Positions 42,859-52,602 are shown, numbered from the stretch's first letter. The stretch: DNA of 64,000 nucleotides from Tissierella sp. (GCF_031460495.1 NZ_JAVKTS010000001.1:310001-374000); one strand, 5' to 3'. A program made the numbers and translations. The notes: generated by a model not told the origin, from the sequence alone.

Positions 42859-44127
42859 ATGAAATATATAACAATTGATGAAGCAAATCAGGCCGTCATC
42901 CAAAAGATTGTTGCTGCTGTGCCTGTTATTTTAGATGTAGTTCCAGCACATACTGTAATAGAAGAGTTACGGGACAAGAAGGTTTTATTACATGCTGGAC
43001 CACCAATCTTGTGGGAAAATATGGCGAGTCCTATGCAAGGGTCTTGTATAGGAGCAGTTCTATTTGAAGGTTGGGCAAAAGATGAAGATGAGGCTCATAA
43101 GCTATTGTCATCAGGAGGGGTAGAATTCATTCCATGTCATCATGTAAATGCAGTTGGCCCAATGGGTGGTATAACTTCAGCACATATGCCTGTATTTGTA
43201 GCTAAAAATGTTACAGATAATAATTATGCATATTGTACAATGAATGAAGGTATTGGTCAGGTTCTAAGATTTGGAGCATACTCTCAAGAAGTAATTAACA
43301 GATTAAATTGGATGAGAGATGTACTTGGTCCAGTTCTTGGCAAAGCACTTCGTACATTTGAAGGTGGATTAAGTGTAAATCCAATGATTGCAAAGGCAAT
43401 TGCAATGGGAGATGAATTCCATCAAAGAAATATAGCAGCTTCCCTTGTATTTTTGAAGGAAGTAACTCCAGTAATTTTATCACTAGATATTGATGAAAAG
43501 GAAAGAAAAGATGTAATCAAATTTTTAGCTGATACTGATCAGTTTTTCCTAAATATTATGATGGCATGCTCCAAGGCTGTGATGGATGGTGCAAGAATGA
43601 TTGAAGAAGGTACTGTAGTTACAGCCATGTGTAGAAATGGAGAAAACTTTGGTATTCGTATAAGTGGTATGGGTGATGAGTGGTTTACAGCTCCAGTAAA
43701 TACACCACAAGGTTTATACTTTACTGGTTACGACAGTGAGGATGCTAGCCCTGATCTAGGGGATAGTGCTATAACTGAAGCATTTGGTGTAGGTGGAATG
43801 GCAATGATAGCAGCACCTGCTGTAACTAGATTTGTAGGAACTGGTGGGTTTGATGATGCTCTAAAAATAAGCAATGAAATGGCTGAGATATGTATAGGAC
43901 ATAATCCAAACTTTATAATTCCTACATGGAGTTTCAAAGGAGCTTGTCTAGGAATTGATGCCAGAAAAGTTGTTGAAAAAGTAATAACTCCTGTTATTAA
44001 TACAGGTATTGCACATAAAATAGCAGGCTTTGGTCAAATAGGCGCAGGAACAGTGCACCCACCAATTGAATGTTTTGAAAAGGCCATTTTAGCTTATGCA
44101 AAAAAACTAGGATTTAAAGAAAATTAA
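42859..44127 (+). CDS. allG: oxalurate carbamoyltransferase subunit AllG (YlbE, DUF1116)
   Basis: The 422-residue protein shares with the copy at 9617 the blocks LHAGPPILWENM, CHHVNAVGPMGG, YCTMNEGIGQVLRFGAY and INTGIAHKIAGFGQIGAG. ATG 42859 has GGAG eight bases before it. It lies 17 bases after allF and 45 before allH in the standard F-G-H order, and so belongs to the oxalurate-splitting complex of anaerobic allantoin degradation. Confidence 0.92.
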   Translation: MKYITIDEANQAVIQKIVAAVPVILDVVPAHTVIEELRDKKVLLHAGPPILWENMASPMQGSCIGAVLFEGWAKDEDEAHKLLSSGGVEFIPCHHVNAVGPMGGITSAHMPVFVAKNVTDNNYAYCTMNEGIGQVLRFGAYSQEVINRLNWMRDVLGPVLGKALRTFEGGLSVNPMIAKAIAMGDEFHQRNIAASLVFLKEVTPVILSLDIDEKERKDVIKFLADTDQFFLNIMMACSKAVMDGARMIEEGTVVTAMCRNGENFGIRISGMGDEWFTAPVNTPQGLYFTGYDSEDASPDLGDSAITEAFGVGGMAMIAAPAVTRFVGTGGFDDALKISNEMAEICIGHNPNFIIPTWSFKGACLGIDARKVVEKVITPVINTGIAHKIAGFGQIGAGTVHPPIECFEKAILAYAKKLGFKEN

Positions 44128-44172
44128 GATTTATAAATAAATAATAGAGAATTAAGGGAGTGTGGGATAGTA

Positions 44173-45024
44173 GTGAAGGAATTATTAAAAGCATCAAAGG
44201 TATCTGGGCAAATGCTTGAACTGCTATCCCCTGGTCCTTATAAAATCCATAGTAGATTTAACAATGGTATAAATTTAAATATAGAAGGAAAACTTTCTTT
44301 CATTGGTGTAGGAAAAATTAATTTTCCACCCCTTGGGGTATTATTAGAAAATGGTATGGATAAGAGTTTTACGGAAATCCACGAAGATTATCTCTATTGG
44401 AATGACAGACTTAATGGATTGGAGTCAAAAGAAATTTTTATTGATTTTAGCAATGCCCATATAATTGACAATAGATTAATAACTAATCAAAATGTAATAT
44501 CTTTGGAAAATCTAGCCATTATGCTAGAGATTGCAGACATTAATATAATGACTGGATTTGGTAAAACAGTTGGAGAGTTATCTAATTTAAAGGAAGATTT
44601 TGTAAAAGACTTGTGTTCAAAATTTAACAGTTCAAATTCTCTTGATATTCAGAGAATCTTGAAAAAGCTAGTAGGAAGAGGAATTGGATTGACTCCTTCA
44701 GGAGATGATTTTTTACAAGGAATACTATATATAAATGAGATAACTCCTATTTTAGGAGATATTTTTGTTGAGGAACTAAAGAATTTAATTGTCATTGATA
44801 AGTATACAACTGATATAAGTATAAATTATTATAAATGTGCTTTTTGTCAGATGTATTCAAGTACATTGATTAATCTTTATAATGCTATTAAATCAGTTAA
44901 TATTATTGAGGTTAGAAAATATATTGATGAACTTTTGGAACTAGGTAATACCTCTGGCGCAGATATTTTATCAGGAATATTAACAGGAATAAATTTTGCA
45001 CTTAATGCATCAAAAAAATACTAA
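44173..45024 (+). CDS. allH: oxalurate carbamoyltransferase subunit AllH (YlbF, DUF2877)
   Basis: The 283-residue DUF2877 protein has the canonical loop GRGIGLTPSGDDFLQGI (about residues 171-187) and GNTSGADILSGILTG near the C terminus. It starts with GTG at 44173, with GGGA five bases before it and a further AGGGAG upstream. It is the third gene of the allF-allG-allH set. Against the cluster 1 homologue it is shorter by about 35 residues and keeps Gly where that one has Met in the SGDD motif. Confidence 0.88.
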   Translation: MKELLKASKVSGQMLELLSPGPYKIHSRFNNGINLNIEGKLSFIGVGKINFPPLGVLLENGMDKSFTEIHEDYLYWNDRLNGLESKEIFIDFSNAHIIDNRLITNQNVISLENLAIMLEIADINIMTGFGKTVGELSNLKEDFVKDLCSKFNSSNSLDIQRILKKLVGRGIGLTPSGDDFLQGILYINEITPILGDIFVEELKNLIVIDKYTTDISINYYKCAFCQMYSSTLINLYNAIKSVNIIEVRKYIDELLELGNTSGADILSGILTGINFALNASKKY

Positions 45025-45066
45025 TATGGAATAAATTTATATTTAAAGCTCAAAATGGAGGTAAAT

Positions 45067-46284
45067 ATGAAAGCGAAAAAACTTTCAACAATAAAACAAA
45101 TTCTTATGGCCATGATTATTGGAATGATAGCTGGTTTATTACTTGGAGATAATGCAAAATATCTCAAGATCTTAGGAGACATATTTTTAAGACTAATTCA
45201 AATGTCTGTAGTCATTCTTATAATGGGAGCAGTAATTGAATCAGTTGGAAATTTAGATACCAAGGATCTTGGGAAGTTAGGTGTTAAGATGATGTTCTGG
45301 TTTATGATAACTACTATTTTGTCAGGAGTTATAGGAGTAAGCCTAGGTAGCTTTTTAAAACCAGGAAGTGGCATCACCCTTGAAGCTAAAGGCGCCATAG
45401 TAGAACAACCTGTACAAGAATTAGGTCAATTAATTGTAGACTTTTTCCCTACAAATGTAATTAATTCTATGGCAAGTGGAAATATGATTCAAGTAATTGT
45501 TTTTGCAGTATTGTTTGGTGCGACTTTAAGTACCCTTCGTGAAAAGAAGATAAGTAATGTGATTCTTGAGTGGGTTAAGGATTTAAATGTAGTTATTATC
45601 AATATGATTAGTAAGATCATGGTAATAGCTCCCTTTGGAATTGGGGCACTTTTAGCATATACTACGGGAACTATAGGTCTATCGGTTATATTGCCTTTAA
45701 TTAAATTCTTGATTTTACTTGGAATTGGTACTATAATACATCTTATTATAACTATTACATTTACTGCCATGTACTGTAAGGTGAGTCCTTTAACTATAGC
45801 ACGAAAACTTACAAATATGACAATGATGGCATTTACCACCACATCGTCAGCGGTTACCTTGCCAATTAAGATGAAAGATAGTGAAGAAAAATTAGGTGTA
45901 AGTAGTAGAATATCTAATCTGGTTAACCCTTTGGCAATGACTCTAAATAGTAATGGATTAGCAATGTTTTTAACATTAGCATGCATTACAGTTGCGCAGA
46001 TTTATAATATAGAGATTGGTATTACGGATATAATAAGAATAATTACATTATCTACATTGGCTTGCTTAGGTACTGTAGTAGTTCCTGGAGGGGGACTAGT
46101 TGCTTTAACTATAGTAATACCAAGCATAGGATTACCATTGGAAGGAATAGTTCTTTTATCGGGAATAGATTGGTTTTCAGGTATGTTTAGGACGGTTCTA
46201 AATGTAGATATAGATGCTTTAATTTCAATGCTTATAGCTAAAGATGTAAACGAGTTAAACTATGATATTCTAAATAAGAATTAA
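45067..46284 (+). CDS. DAACS-family (dicarboxylate/amino acid:cation symporter) transporter
   Basis: The 405-residue protein has the glutamate-transporter fold, with hairpin and serine-rich loop TTTSSAVTLPIKM. The usual TM7 NMDGT motif is replaced by NSNGLA (LAMTLNSNGLAMFL), and the TM8 region reads GGGLVALTIVIPSIGLP. GGAGG lies before ATG 45067. Between allH and carbamate kinase, it may carry a pathway intermediate such as oxamate or oxalurate, or a dicarboxylate counter-substrate. The loss of the NMDGT aspartate, a Na+ ligand in characterised members, suggests altered ion coupling. Direction and substrate are unknown. Confidence 0.87.
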   Translation: MKAKKLSTIKQILMAMIIGMIAGLLLGDNAKYLKILGDIFLRLIQMSVVILIMGAVIESVGNLDTKDLGKLGVKMMFWFMITTILSGVIGVSLGSFLKPGSGITLEAKGAIVEQPVQELGQLIVDFFPTNVINSMASGNMIQVIVFAVLFGATLSTLREKKISNVILEWVKDLNVVIINMISKIMVIAPFGIGALLAYTTGTIGLSVILPLIKFLILLGIGTIIHLIITITFTAMYCKVSPLTIARKLTNMTMMAFTTTSSAVTLPIKMKDSEEKLGVSSRISNLVNPLAMTLNSNGLAMFLTLACITVAQIYNIEIGITDIIRIITLSTLACLGTVVVPGGGLVALTIVIPSIGLPLEGIVLLSGIDWFSGMFRTVLNVDIDALISMLIAKDVNELNYDILNKN

Positions 46285-46304
46285 GAAAGCTAGGAGGAAT
46301 CATT

Positions 46305-47225
46305 GTGAATAAGAAAAAACGAATAGTAATAGCTTTAGGTGGTAATGCTTTAGGAAATAACTTGGAAGAGCAAAAAGTAGCAGTTAAAACAACTGCCACT
46401 GCTATTGTAGACTTAATAGAAGAAGGCTGTGAGGTAGTAATAGCTCATGGAAATGGTCCCCAGGTAGGTATGATACACAATGCAATGTCAAGTTCATCTA
46501 TACCACTATATATTTCTGGAGCTATGAGTCAAACTTATATAGGATTTGATTTGGAAAATGCACTTAGAGAGGAATTACTAAATAGAAAAATTCAAAATAT
46601 TCCAGTAACTACTATAATGACCCAAATTGTAGTTGATAGAGAAGATCCGTCCTTTCAAAATCCAACAAAGCCAATTGGAAGATTTATGTCATTAGAAGAA
46701 GCAAATCTTGCTAAAGAAGAGCATGGTTTTGTCATTGTAGAGGATTCAGGACGAGGATATAGAAGGGTAGTACCTTCACCAGCTCCTATAAGAATAGTTG
46801 AAATTGATTCAATAAAAGCTTTAGTAGAAAGTGGACAATTAGTAATTTCTTGTGGAGGCGGGGGTATACCAGTTATAGAAGAGGGAAATAATTTAAAGGG
46901 TATAGATGCAGTAATAGATAAGGATTTTGCTAGTGGTTTATTGGCAAAAGAACTGGATGCAGATTTCTTAATAATCCTAACAGCAGTAGAGAAGGTTGCA
47001 ATAAACTTTGGAAAGGAAAATGAAAAGTGGCTATCTGATTTAAGTATAGAAGAAGCTAAAAAGTATATAGAAGAAGGGCATTTTGCACCAGGTTCCATGT
47101 TACCAAAGATAGTAGCTGCAATGGACTTTGCAGGGTCTAAAGCGGGCAGATCTGCACTAATTACACTGTTAGAGAAGGCTAAGGAAGGAATCAAGGGAGA
47201 TACTGGAACTAGAATTCATATGTAA
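46305..47225 (+). CDS. arcC: carbamate kinase
   Basis: The 306-residue kinase shows IVIALGGNALG (about residues 7-17), IAHGNGPQVG, RRVVPSPAPIRIVE, VISCGGGGIPV, DKDFASGLLAKEL and ILTAVEKVAINFG, all typical of carbamate kinase. It uses carbamoyl phosphate and ADP to make ATP, CO2 and ammonia. GTG 46305 has GGAGG eight bases before it. In E. coli the equivalent is called AllK. It is the only carbamate kinase in the window and so could serve both AllFGH sets. Confidence 0.95.
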   Translation: MNKKKRIVIALGGNALGNNLEEQKVAVKTTATAIVDLIEEGCEVVIAHGNGPQVGMIHNAMSSSSIPLYISGAMSQTYIGFDLENALREELLNRKIQNIPVTTIMTQIVVDREDPSFQNPTKPIGRFMSLEEANLAKEEHGFVIVEDSGRGYRRVVPSPAPIRIVEIDSIKALVESGQLVISCGGGGIPVIEEGNNLKGIDAVIDKDFASGLLAKELDADFLIILTAVEKVAINFGKENEKWLSDLSIEEAKKYIEEGHFAPGSMLPKIVAAMDFAGSKAGRSALITLLEKAKEGIKGDTGTRIHM

Positions 47226-47277
47226 AATTACAAGAAAAAAGTATTAATATTAATTATAATAATGAAGAATAAGTTTT

Positions 47278-47317
47278 AAAAAGGTAGGTTTTCCATTTGT
47301 TGGAGATCTACCTTTTT
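47278..47317 (+). terminator. intrinsic terminator after carbamate kinase
   Basis: An outer ten-base stem (AAAAAGGTAG with CTACCTTTTT) and an inner stem (TTCCA with TGGA) end in T. It closes the allantoate operon and leaves the PucR gene with its own transcript. Confidence 0.85.
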
Positions 47318-47437
47318 AATTGATTAATCCTCTAAGTTATACTAAAATAAAGGTATGACAAGATGAATATTAACAAATAATATGTAATTAAAGAGGTTGT
47401 TTAATTAATATTAAGAACGGAAGGTGAAGGTAATAGG

Positions 47438-49069
47438 ATGATAGTTCAAGAAATATTAAAAATAGAGAAATTTAAGAATTTTAAAGTAATAAATGAAAAA
47501 GCAGATTTAACTAGAAGAATTGTAACAGTTGAATCAACTGAAACGCCAGATGTGGCAACCTATCTTACACCAAATTCTTTACTTATAACTACTGCAATGT
47601 CTTATAAAGACAACCAAGAAGGCTTAGTAAATTTAATCAGCAGCTTAAACGATGTTTCTTGTTCAGGACTTGCAATTAAACTTGGCAGGTTTATCGATAA
47701 ATTAGATGAAGAAGTTATAAGAATTTCTGATGAGTTAGGATTTCCTTTATTACAAATCCCTCTTGAATTCACATTGGGGGAAGTATATCATGATCTATTA
47801 TCCTATTTATGGAGCAATCAGAATGAGGAATTGTTATTAGCTCTAAATACACAAAAAAAGTTTTCAAGTCTCGTAATGCAAGGAGCTTCAATAAATAATT
47901 TGCTCAATAACCTAGGCCATGTTTTAAAAAAGTCAGTTGCATTAATGAATCCATTTGGTAAAATCATTAGCTACAACTCATCCTGCACCAAGGGGCAGAT
48001 AGCTTTAGCAGAAAACACCTTCCATAAATATGAATTATATAATAGAAAGAGTGGGGAATTTCAGCCGATTAAAAATTCTCAAGTAGAAAAGACCTCCATA
48101 TATCCAATAAATAATGTAGGACAAAATTATTATTATATTTTTGTCTTTGATAACAAAAACCAAGTCACAGCCTTATCAGAAATGGTTATTGAACAATTCC
48201 TTCTTATATTCCGACTTTCAATGCATAAAAACCTATATATACTAGGCAATACTCACAAAAATAAGGAAGAGTTTTTAAATATTTTAGTCAATAGATATAA
48301 GGATGAATTTTGGACTCCACATCAACTAATGGACATAGGTAAGAAATTTGGATTACGTGACTCAGAGGATTATACGATAATATTAGGTAATTTAGAAACC
48401 TTTAAAGATGATAAGTATAATGATGCCAATTTTTCAAGCAAGGAAGAACAATATGTATTGATATATGATTGGATGGAGAAGGAATTAAGAAGATTTAGCA
48501 ATGGCAGAATAATTGTATTCCCAGAAACATCATATTTTAGATATGTAATATTATTACAAGGAAGTTTTTCTGATATACATGGTATATTATCAGATATCCA
48601 TGATATGGTACTCAAAATATTTAAGATTGAAATTATATTTTCCTATGGAAATAGTATGGTAGATATTAATTCTGTTAGATTTTCTTATAAAGAAGCAATT
48701 GAAAGCTATAGATATGGTGAAGGGAAAGAAAATATTTCATTTATCAAATACTACAGGCCTAAAAATGCTTCAGATTTGTTAAAATCAGTATCTAATGAGC
48801 AGATTCAAGGTTTTTGCCTGCATATATTAAAAGAATTAGCTTATAGCACAGATGAGATGATAATAGAATTACGTAGGACTTTACAAGTATATTTAGAATG
48901 CAGATGTAGTGTGACTACTACAGCAAGTAGGATGTTTTTGCATAGAAATACCATAAAATATAGGATAAAAAAATGTGAAGATATTTTAGAGAATGATTTA
49001 ACAGACTCTGATTATGGTTTTCAATTGCAGCTAGCCCTAACCTTATTAGATAATCAACAGCAAACTTAA
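47438..49069 (+). CDS. PucR-family transcriptional regulator, cluster 2
   Basis: The 543-residue regulator has an N-terminal PucR domain (ending at about residue 125), a GAF-like middle region with LMNPFGKIISYNSSC and a CdaR/GGDEF-like part. The C-terminal PucR helix-turn-helix is CSVTTTASRMFLHRNTIKYRIKKCEDIL. It is some 130 residues longer than the cluster 1 PucR, the extra length being the GAF-like middle. It follows the allantoate operon after a terminator and is its likely activator. Which ureide it senses is unknown. Confidence 0.88.
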   Translation: MIVQEILKIEKFKNFKVINEKADLTRRIVTVESTETPDVATYLTPNSLLITTAMSYKDNQEGLVNLISSLNDVSCSGLAIKLGRFIDKLDEEVIRISDELGFPLLQIPLEFTLGEVYHDLLSYLWSNQNEELLLALNTQKKFSSLVMQGASINNLLNNLGHVLKKSVALMNPFGKIISYNSSCTKGQIALAENTFHKYELYNRKSGEFQPIKNSQVEKTSIYPINNVGQNYYYIFVFDNKNQVTALSEMVIEQFLLIFRLSMHKNLYILGNTHKNKEEFLNILVNRYKDEFWTPHQLMDIGKKFGLRDSEDYTIILGNLETFKDDKYNDANFSSKEEQYVLIYDWMEKELRRFSNGRIIVFPETSYFRYVILLQGSFSDIHGILSDIHDMVLKIFKIEIIFSYGNSMVDINSVRFSYKEAIESYRYGEGKENISFIKYYRPKNASDLLKSVSNEQIQGFCLHILKELAYSTDEMIIELRRTLQVYLECRCSVTTTASRMFLHRNTIKYRIKKCEDILENDLTDSDYGFQLQLALTLLDNQQQT

Positions 49070-49260
49070 CAAGTTTTGATTTAGGATTATATGTCTCTAT
49101 TCGTGGCTCAGTGAATAATGTATTAAATTTTTTTACCCCCTACAAAAGATGCTATGGGGATTGACTATTTTGTAGAGAAACTATAAAATAAAGGGTGGAG
49201 TTATTACCACTTAAAAACTATTTAATATTAAAATTAATTTCAGATGAGAAAGGAACTAAT

Positions 49261-49692
49261 ATGAATATAGCATTTTTTCTAACACCAAAAAGTGAAACTG
49301 TGTATGAAGTAATCGATTCAACTATGAGGCAAACTCTAGAGAAAATGGAACATCATAGATATACTGCCATACCACTTATTGATAAGAAGGGTAAATATAT
49401 TGGAGCCATTACTGAAGGGGATTTACTTTGGACACTTAAGAATACAAATGATCTGACAATAGAAGGTACAAGCAAGATACCAATAAAAGATGTTAAAAGA
49501 AATACCCAAAGTAAGACAGTATCCATAAGTGCAAATATGGAGGATTTAATCTTACAATCAAAAAACCAGAATTTTGTTCCAGTAGTTGATGACCAAGGAA
49601 TATTCATTGGAATTATCAAAAGAAGTGACATCATTAATTATTGTGCAGATTTATTGTTGATGGATAAACAAAAGAATAAGGAAATTAAATAA
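49261..49692 (+). CDS. CBS-domain-pair protein
   Basis: The 143-residue protein consists of two CBS motifs, HHRYTAIPLIDKKGKYIGAITEGDLLW and NFVPVVDDQGIFIGIIKRSDII. Paired CBS domains bind adenine nucleotides or SAM and report energy state. ATG 49261 is used because AAAGGA lies six bases before it and the product then begins with MNIAFFLTPKS, a usual start for this small family; an upstream GTG at 49195 would add 22 residues of low complexity. It is a stand-alone protein with a terminator behind it. Role unknown. Confidence 0.85.
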   Translation: MNIAFFLTPKSETVYEVIDSTMRQTLEKMEHHRYTAIPLIDKKGKYIGAITEGDLLWTLKNTNDLTIEGTSKIPIKDVKRNTQSKTVSISANMEDLILQSKNQNFVPVVDDQGIFIGIIKRSDIINYCADLLLMDKQKNKEIK

Positions 49693-49700
49693 TTATATTT

Positions 49701-49725
49701 AAAGGTGTGCCATTGGCACACCTTT
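49701..49725 (+). terminator. terminator after CBS protein gene
   Basis: An 11-base perfect stem (AAAGGTGTGCC with GGCACACCTTT) and loop ATT lie eight bases after the stop. Confidence 0.8.
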
Positions 49726-49778
49726 CTCAATCAAAAGCTAAGAATAATTGATTCAGTATCATTGCATATAAATATAGT

Positions 49779-50681
49779 CTAAGAGCTATTGGCTGTTTGA
49801 TCTATTTTCTTTCTGTAATAATCTAGTGGATCTACATGAACATTCACATCTGTCACACCTGGAAGCCTTGATTTCAACAGGTTATCAATATTATGGACAA
49901 GGCTATGGGCTTTTTCAAGAGTCAAATCATCACCTACTACTACATGCAAATCTAAATGAATATCATCTGCACAGCCCCTGGAGCGAATTTTATGACAAGA
50001 AAGGACTTCATCAAATTCATAAACAATATTGGAAATTTGACTAGGATCTAGAACCCTGGCATCACAAAGGATGTTTGCACCATTCTTTAAGATATCAATA
50101 GCTGCTTTAGCAATAAGCATTGAAATTAAAATTGAAACCAATATATCAACCCAAGGAAATCCAAGCTTGATTGCAAGCAAAGTACCCATTACAGACATTG
50201 AAACGAATACATCACTCAAGGTGTGAGTAGCATCTGAAATTAAAAAATCGCTCTGTAGAACTATTCCCTTTTTTTTCTCGAATTTAGTTATAGCAATATT
50301 AACTATAATACTAAATAGCATAATAATAAAGCTAATACTGTTAACTGTTGGAATCACAGGATTTATAATTCTGTCGTAGACTCCTTTCAGTAGGCCTATA
50401 GATGTAACTATTAGAAGAGCACTGATAAACAAAGTTGTCAGAGTTTCAAACTTTCTATGCCCATAAGGGTGCTTCTCATCTACAGGCTGGAAGGCAAAAT
50501 AAACACCCACCATACCTACTACATTATTTAAACCATCGGCCATGGAATGCAGACCATCTGCTGTTACTGAAACTGAGTTAATAAAAACACCAATAAGTAA
50601 TTTAGATATTGATGTAGCCATATTTAATACTATTACAATTAACTGAACTTGTTGGATCTGTTTGTACCTGATTATTTCCAT
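49779..50681 (-). CDS. cation diffusion facilitator (CDF) metal transporter
   Basis: The 300-residue protein has six transmembrane helices. The CDF metal site in helix 2 reads SVTADGLHSMADGLNN (Asp-x3-Asp in family terms), and helix 5 reads DATHTLSDVFVS. The cytosolic domain has HKIRSRGCADDIHLDLHVVV and VNVHVDP. CDF proteins export Zn, Mn, Fe or Cd by proton antiport. GGGAGG lies before the ATG on the minus strand. It is separate from the cad operon; metal specificity cannot be stated with confidence. Confidence 0.92.
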   Translation of the reverse strand: MEIIRYKQIQQVQLIVIVLNMATSISKLLIGVFINSVSVTADGLHSMADGLNNVVGMVGVYFAFQPVDEKHPYGHRKFETLTTLFISALLIVTSIGLLKGVYDRIINPVIPTVNSISFIIMLFSIIVNIAITKFEKKKGIVLQSDFLISDATHTLSDVFVSMSVMGTLLAIKLGFPWVDILVSILISMLIAKAAIDILKNGANILCDARVLDPSQISNIVYEFDEVLSCHKIRSRGCADDIHLDLHVVVGDDLTLEKAHSLVHNIDNLLKSRLPGVTDVNVHVDPLDYYRKKIDQTANSS

Positions 50682-50781
50682 GACAACCTCCCTTCTTCTA
50701 CTATGAATAACTATATTAACCCTCTAATTAGTCTATTCTTCTTTGTTGAAATGGTTCGAATTAATTTTCCACAAAACAAAT

Positions 50782-50809
50782 AAAAGACCCGTCTTAAGAC
50801 GAGTCTTTA
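50782..50809 (-). terminator. terminator after mnmA
   Basis: The near-palindrome (AAAGACTCGTCTT with AAGACGGGTCTTT on the minus strand) is followed by T-rich sequence directly behind the mnmA stop. Confidence 0.8.
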
Positions 50810-50810
50810 T

Positions 50811-51923
50811 CTAACTGTGATTGAGGTATAGGTATTTATTATCTAATGGCTCTATGGATTTAATTATACATCCTCCCAGGCATATTTCTTCCTGATATAG
50901 TACAGCTACTTGACCTGGTGTTACTGCTTTTATAGGATTATCATATTTTATATGAAGCTCTCCATTATCCAATATATTCACAGTGACAGGAATATCCTTT
51001 TGCCTATATCTAAACTTAGCTGTACATTTTAATGGCATACTAGGAGCTTTCTCCAATATCCAAGATGGTGATTCTCCTATTAAAGAAGTAGAGTAGAGGG
51101 CAGGATTATTTTCTCCTTGTGCAACATAAAGAATATTTTCCTTTAGATTTTTTCCTGCTACAAACCAAGGTTCTCCTGTTCCAACTCCTCCTATACCTAT
51201 GCCTTTTCTTTGACCTAAAGTGTAGTGAATTAGACCACTGTGCTTGCCTACCTTCTTGCCATTTACATCTATCATATCTCCTTCTTTAGCCAGAAGATAT
51301 TTATCTAAAAATTCATCAAAATCTCTTTCTCCAATGAAGCATATGCCTGTCGAGTCTTTTTTCTCAGCAGTATATAGATTATGTTTTTCAGCTAACTCTC
51401 GAACTTGCTTTTTATCCAAATGCCCTATAGGAAATAATGTTTTTGAAAGGGCTTTTTGACCTATTCTAGAAAGAAAATAGCTTTGATCCTTATTTTGATC
51501 ATTACCTCTAACAAGGCAATATCCAGCATGATTTTCTTTAACTTGTGCATAATGACCCATAGCAATATAATCAGCATCTAGACTTAAAGCATAGTCTAAA
51601 AATGCATTAAACTTTATTTCTTGATTGCACATTACATCTGGATTAGGAGTTCTTCCTTTTTTATATTCATCTAAAAAATAGGTAAAGACTTTATCCCAAT
51701 ATTGCTTCTCGAAGTTTATTGTATAATATGGAATATCCAGTTGGTCAGCTACTCTTCTTGCATCTTCAGAGTCTTGAGTTGCAGTACATTCTCCATATTC
51801 ATTCTTCTCATCCCAGTTTTTCATAAATAATCCTATAACTTCATATCCTGCTTCTTTAAGCAATAAGGCAGAAACAGAAGAATCAACTCCTCCACTCATA
51901 CCTAATATTACTTTTTTCTTCAT
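50811..51923 (-). CDS. mnmA: tRNA-uridine 2-sulfurtransferase MnmA
   Basis: The 370-residue enzyme has the PP-loop [16 protein letters not shown] (residues 8-23), the first catalytic cysteine in MCNQEIKF (about 100) and the second in [16 protein letters not shown] (about 195). The central [13 protein letters not shown] and a C-terminal barrel follow. It puts sulfur on the wobble uridine 34 of tRNA Lys, Glu and Gln, taking persulfide from a cysteine desulfurase. GAGGAG lies before the ATG. Length and motifs are normal for the family. No desulfurase gene is adjacent. Confidence 0.96.
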   Translation of the reverse strand: MKKKVILGMSGGVDSSVSALLLKEAGYEVIGLFMKNWDEKNEYGECTATQDSEDARRVADQLDIPYYTINFEKQYWDKVFTYFLDEYKKGRTPNPDVMCNQEIKFNAFLDYALSLDADYIAMGHYAQVKENHAGYCLVRGNDQNKDQSYFLSRIGQKALSKTLFPIGHLDKKQVRELAEKHNLYTAEKKDSTGICFIGERDFDEFLDKYLLAKEGDMIDVNGKKVGKHSGLIHYTLGQRKGIGIGGVGTGEPWFVAGKNLKENILYVAQGENNPALYSTSLIGESPSWILEKAPSMPLKCTAKFRYRQKDIPVTVNILDNGELHIKYDNPIKAVTPGQVAVLYQEEICLGGCIIKSIEPLDNKYLYLNHS

Positions 51924-52034
51924 AAATTCTCCTCTTTTCTAAAACATAGTAATCTTATTATACTATAGAATTTTTTATCTTGATACTTGTTATTACTATA
52001 TTATCATGAAAACCTACCTAGCAAAAGGAAAAAA

Positions 52035-52060
52035 TGCACTGAGATTATTTTCTCAGTGCA
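52035..52060 (-). terminator. terminator after rubrerythrin gene
   Basis: A ten-base stem (TGCACTGAGA with TCTCAGTGCA) is followed on the minus strand by a T run, just after the stop codon. Confidence 0.85.
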
Positions 52061-52065
52061 AAATC

Positions 52066-52554
52066 TTAATATTTAATGAATTTTGATCCTGCTACATTAC
52101 ATATACTACATTTTTCTGGAACAAACTTTTCAATATTTCCACAAACTGGGCATAGATAGTAGAAGATTTCTTCTTCATTGTTAATGTTTTCTAGTGCTTC
52201 CTTATAAAGTCCTGCATGAACTTTTTCTGCTTCCATAGCATAAGTAAATGTTTGAACAGCAGCCTTATTTCCTTCTGCTTCAGCAGCTTCTATAAATGGA
52301 GGATACATAGTTTCAAACTCATATGTTTCACCATTAACTCCATCTTGAAGATTTTCTGCAGTTGTACCTACTTTACCTGCTACTTGAAAATGTTTAAGAG
52401 CATGAATAGTTTCTGCATCTGCAGCTGCTCTAAATAATTTTGCAGCATTAATTTTTCCATCTGCTTCTGCTTTCTTTGCATAAGCTAAGTACTTTCTATT
52501 TGCTTGGGATTCACCAGCAAATGCATCCATTAAATTATCAATTGTTTTACTCAT
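52066..52554 (-). CDS. rbr: rubrerythrin
   Basis: The 162-residue protein has a diiron four-helix bundle with the E-x(n)-E-x2-H ligands FAGESQANRKYLAYA, ADAETIHALKHF and YAMEAEKVHAGLYKEAL, followed by a small rubredoxin-like domain with YLCPVCG and KCSIC. It reduces hydrogen peroxide in the anaerobe cytoplasm with electrons from rubredoxin. Length is at the short end of the family. It follows the PerR gene by 48 bases in one operon and is likely de-repressed by peroxide. Confidence 0.93.
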   Translation of the reverse strand: MSKTIDNLMDAFAGESQANRKYLAYAKKAEADGKINAAKLFRAAADAETIHALKHFQVAGKVGTTAENLQDGVNGETYEFETMYPPFIEAAEAEGNKAAVQTFTYAMEAEKVHAGLYKEALENINNEEEIFYYLCPVCGNIEKFVPEKCSICNVAGSKFIKY

Positions 52555-52602
52555 TTCTTATCTCCTCCATTAATTTAATTTATTATAATAGGCTCAATTG
52601 GC

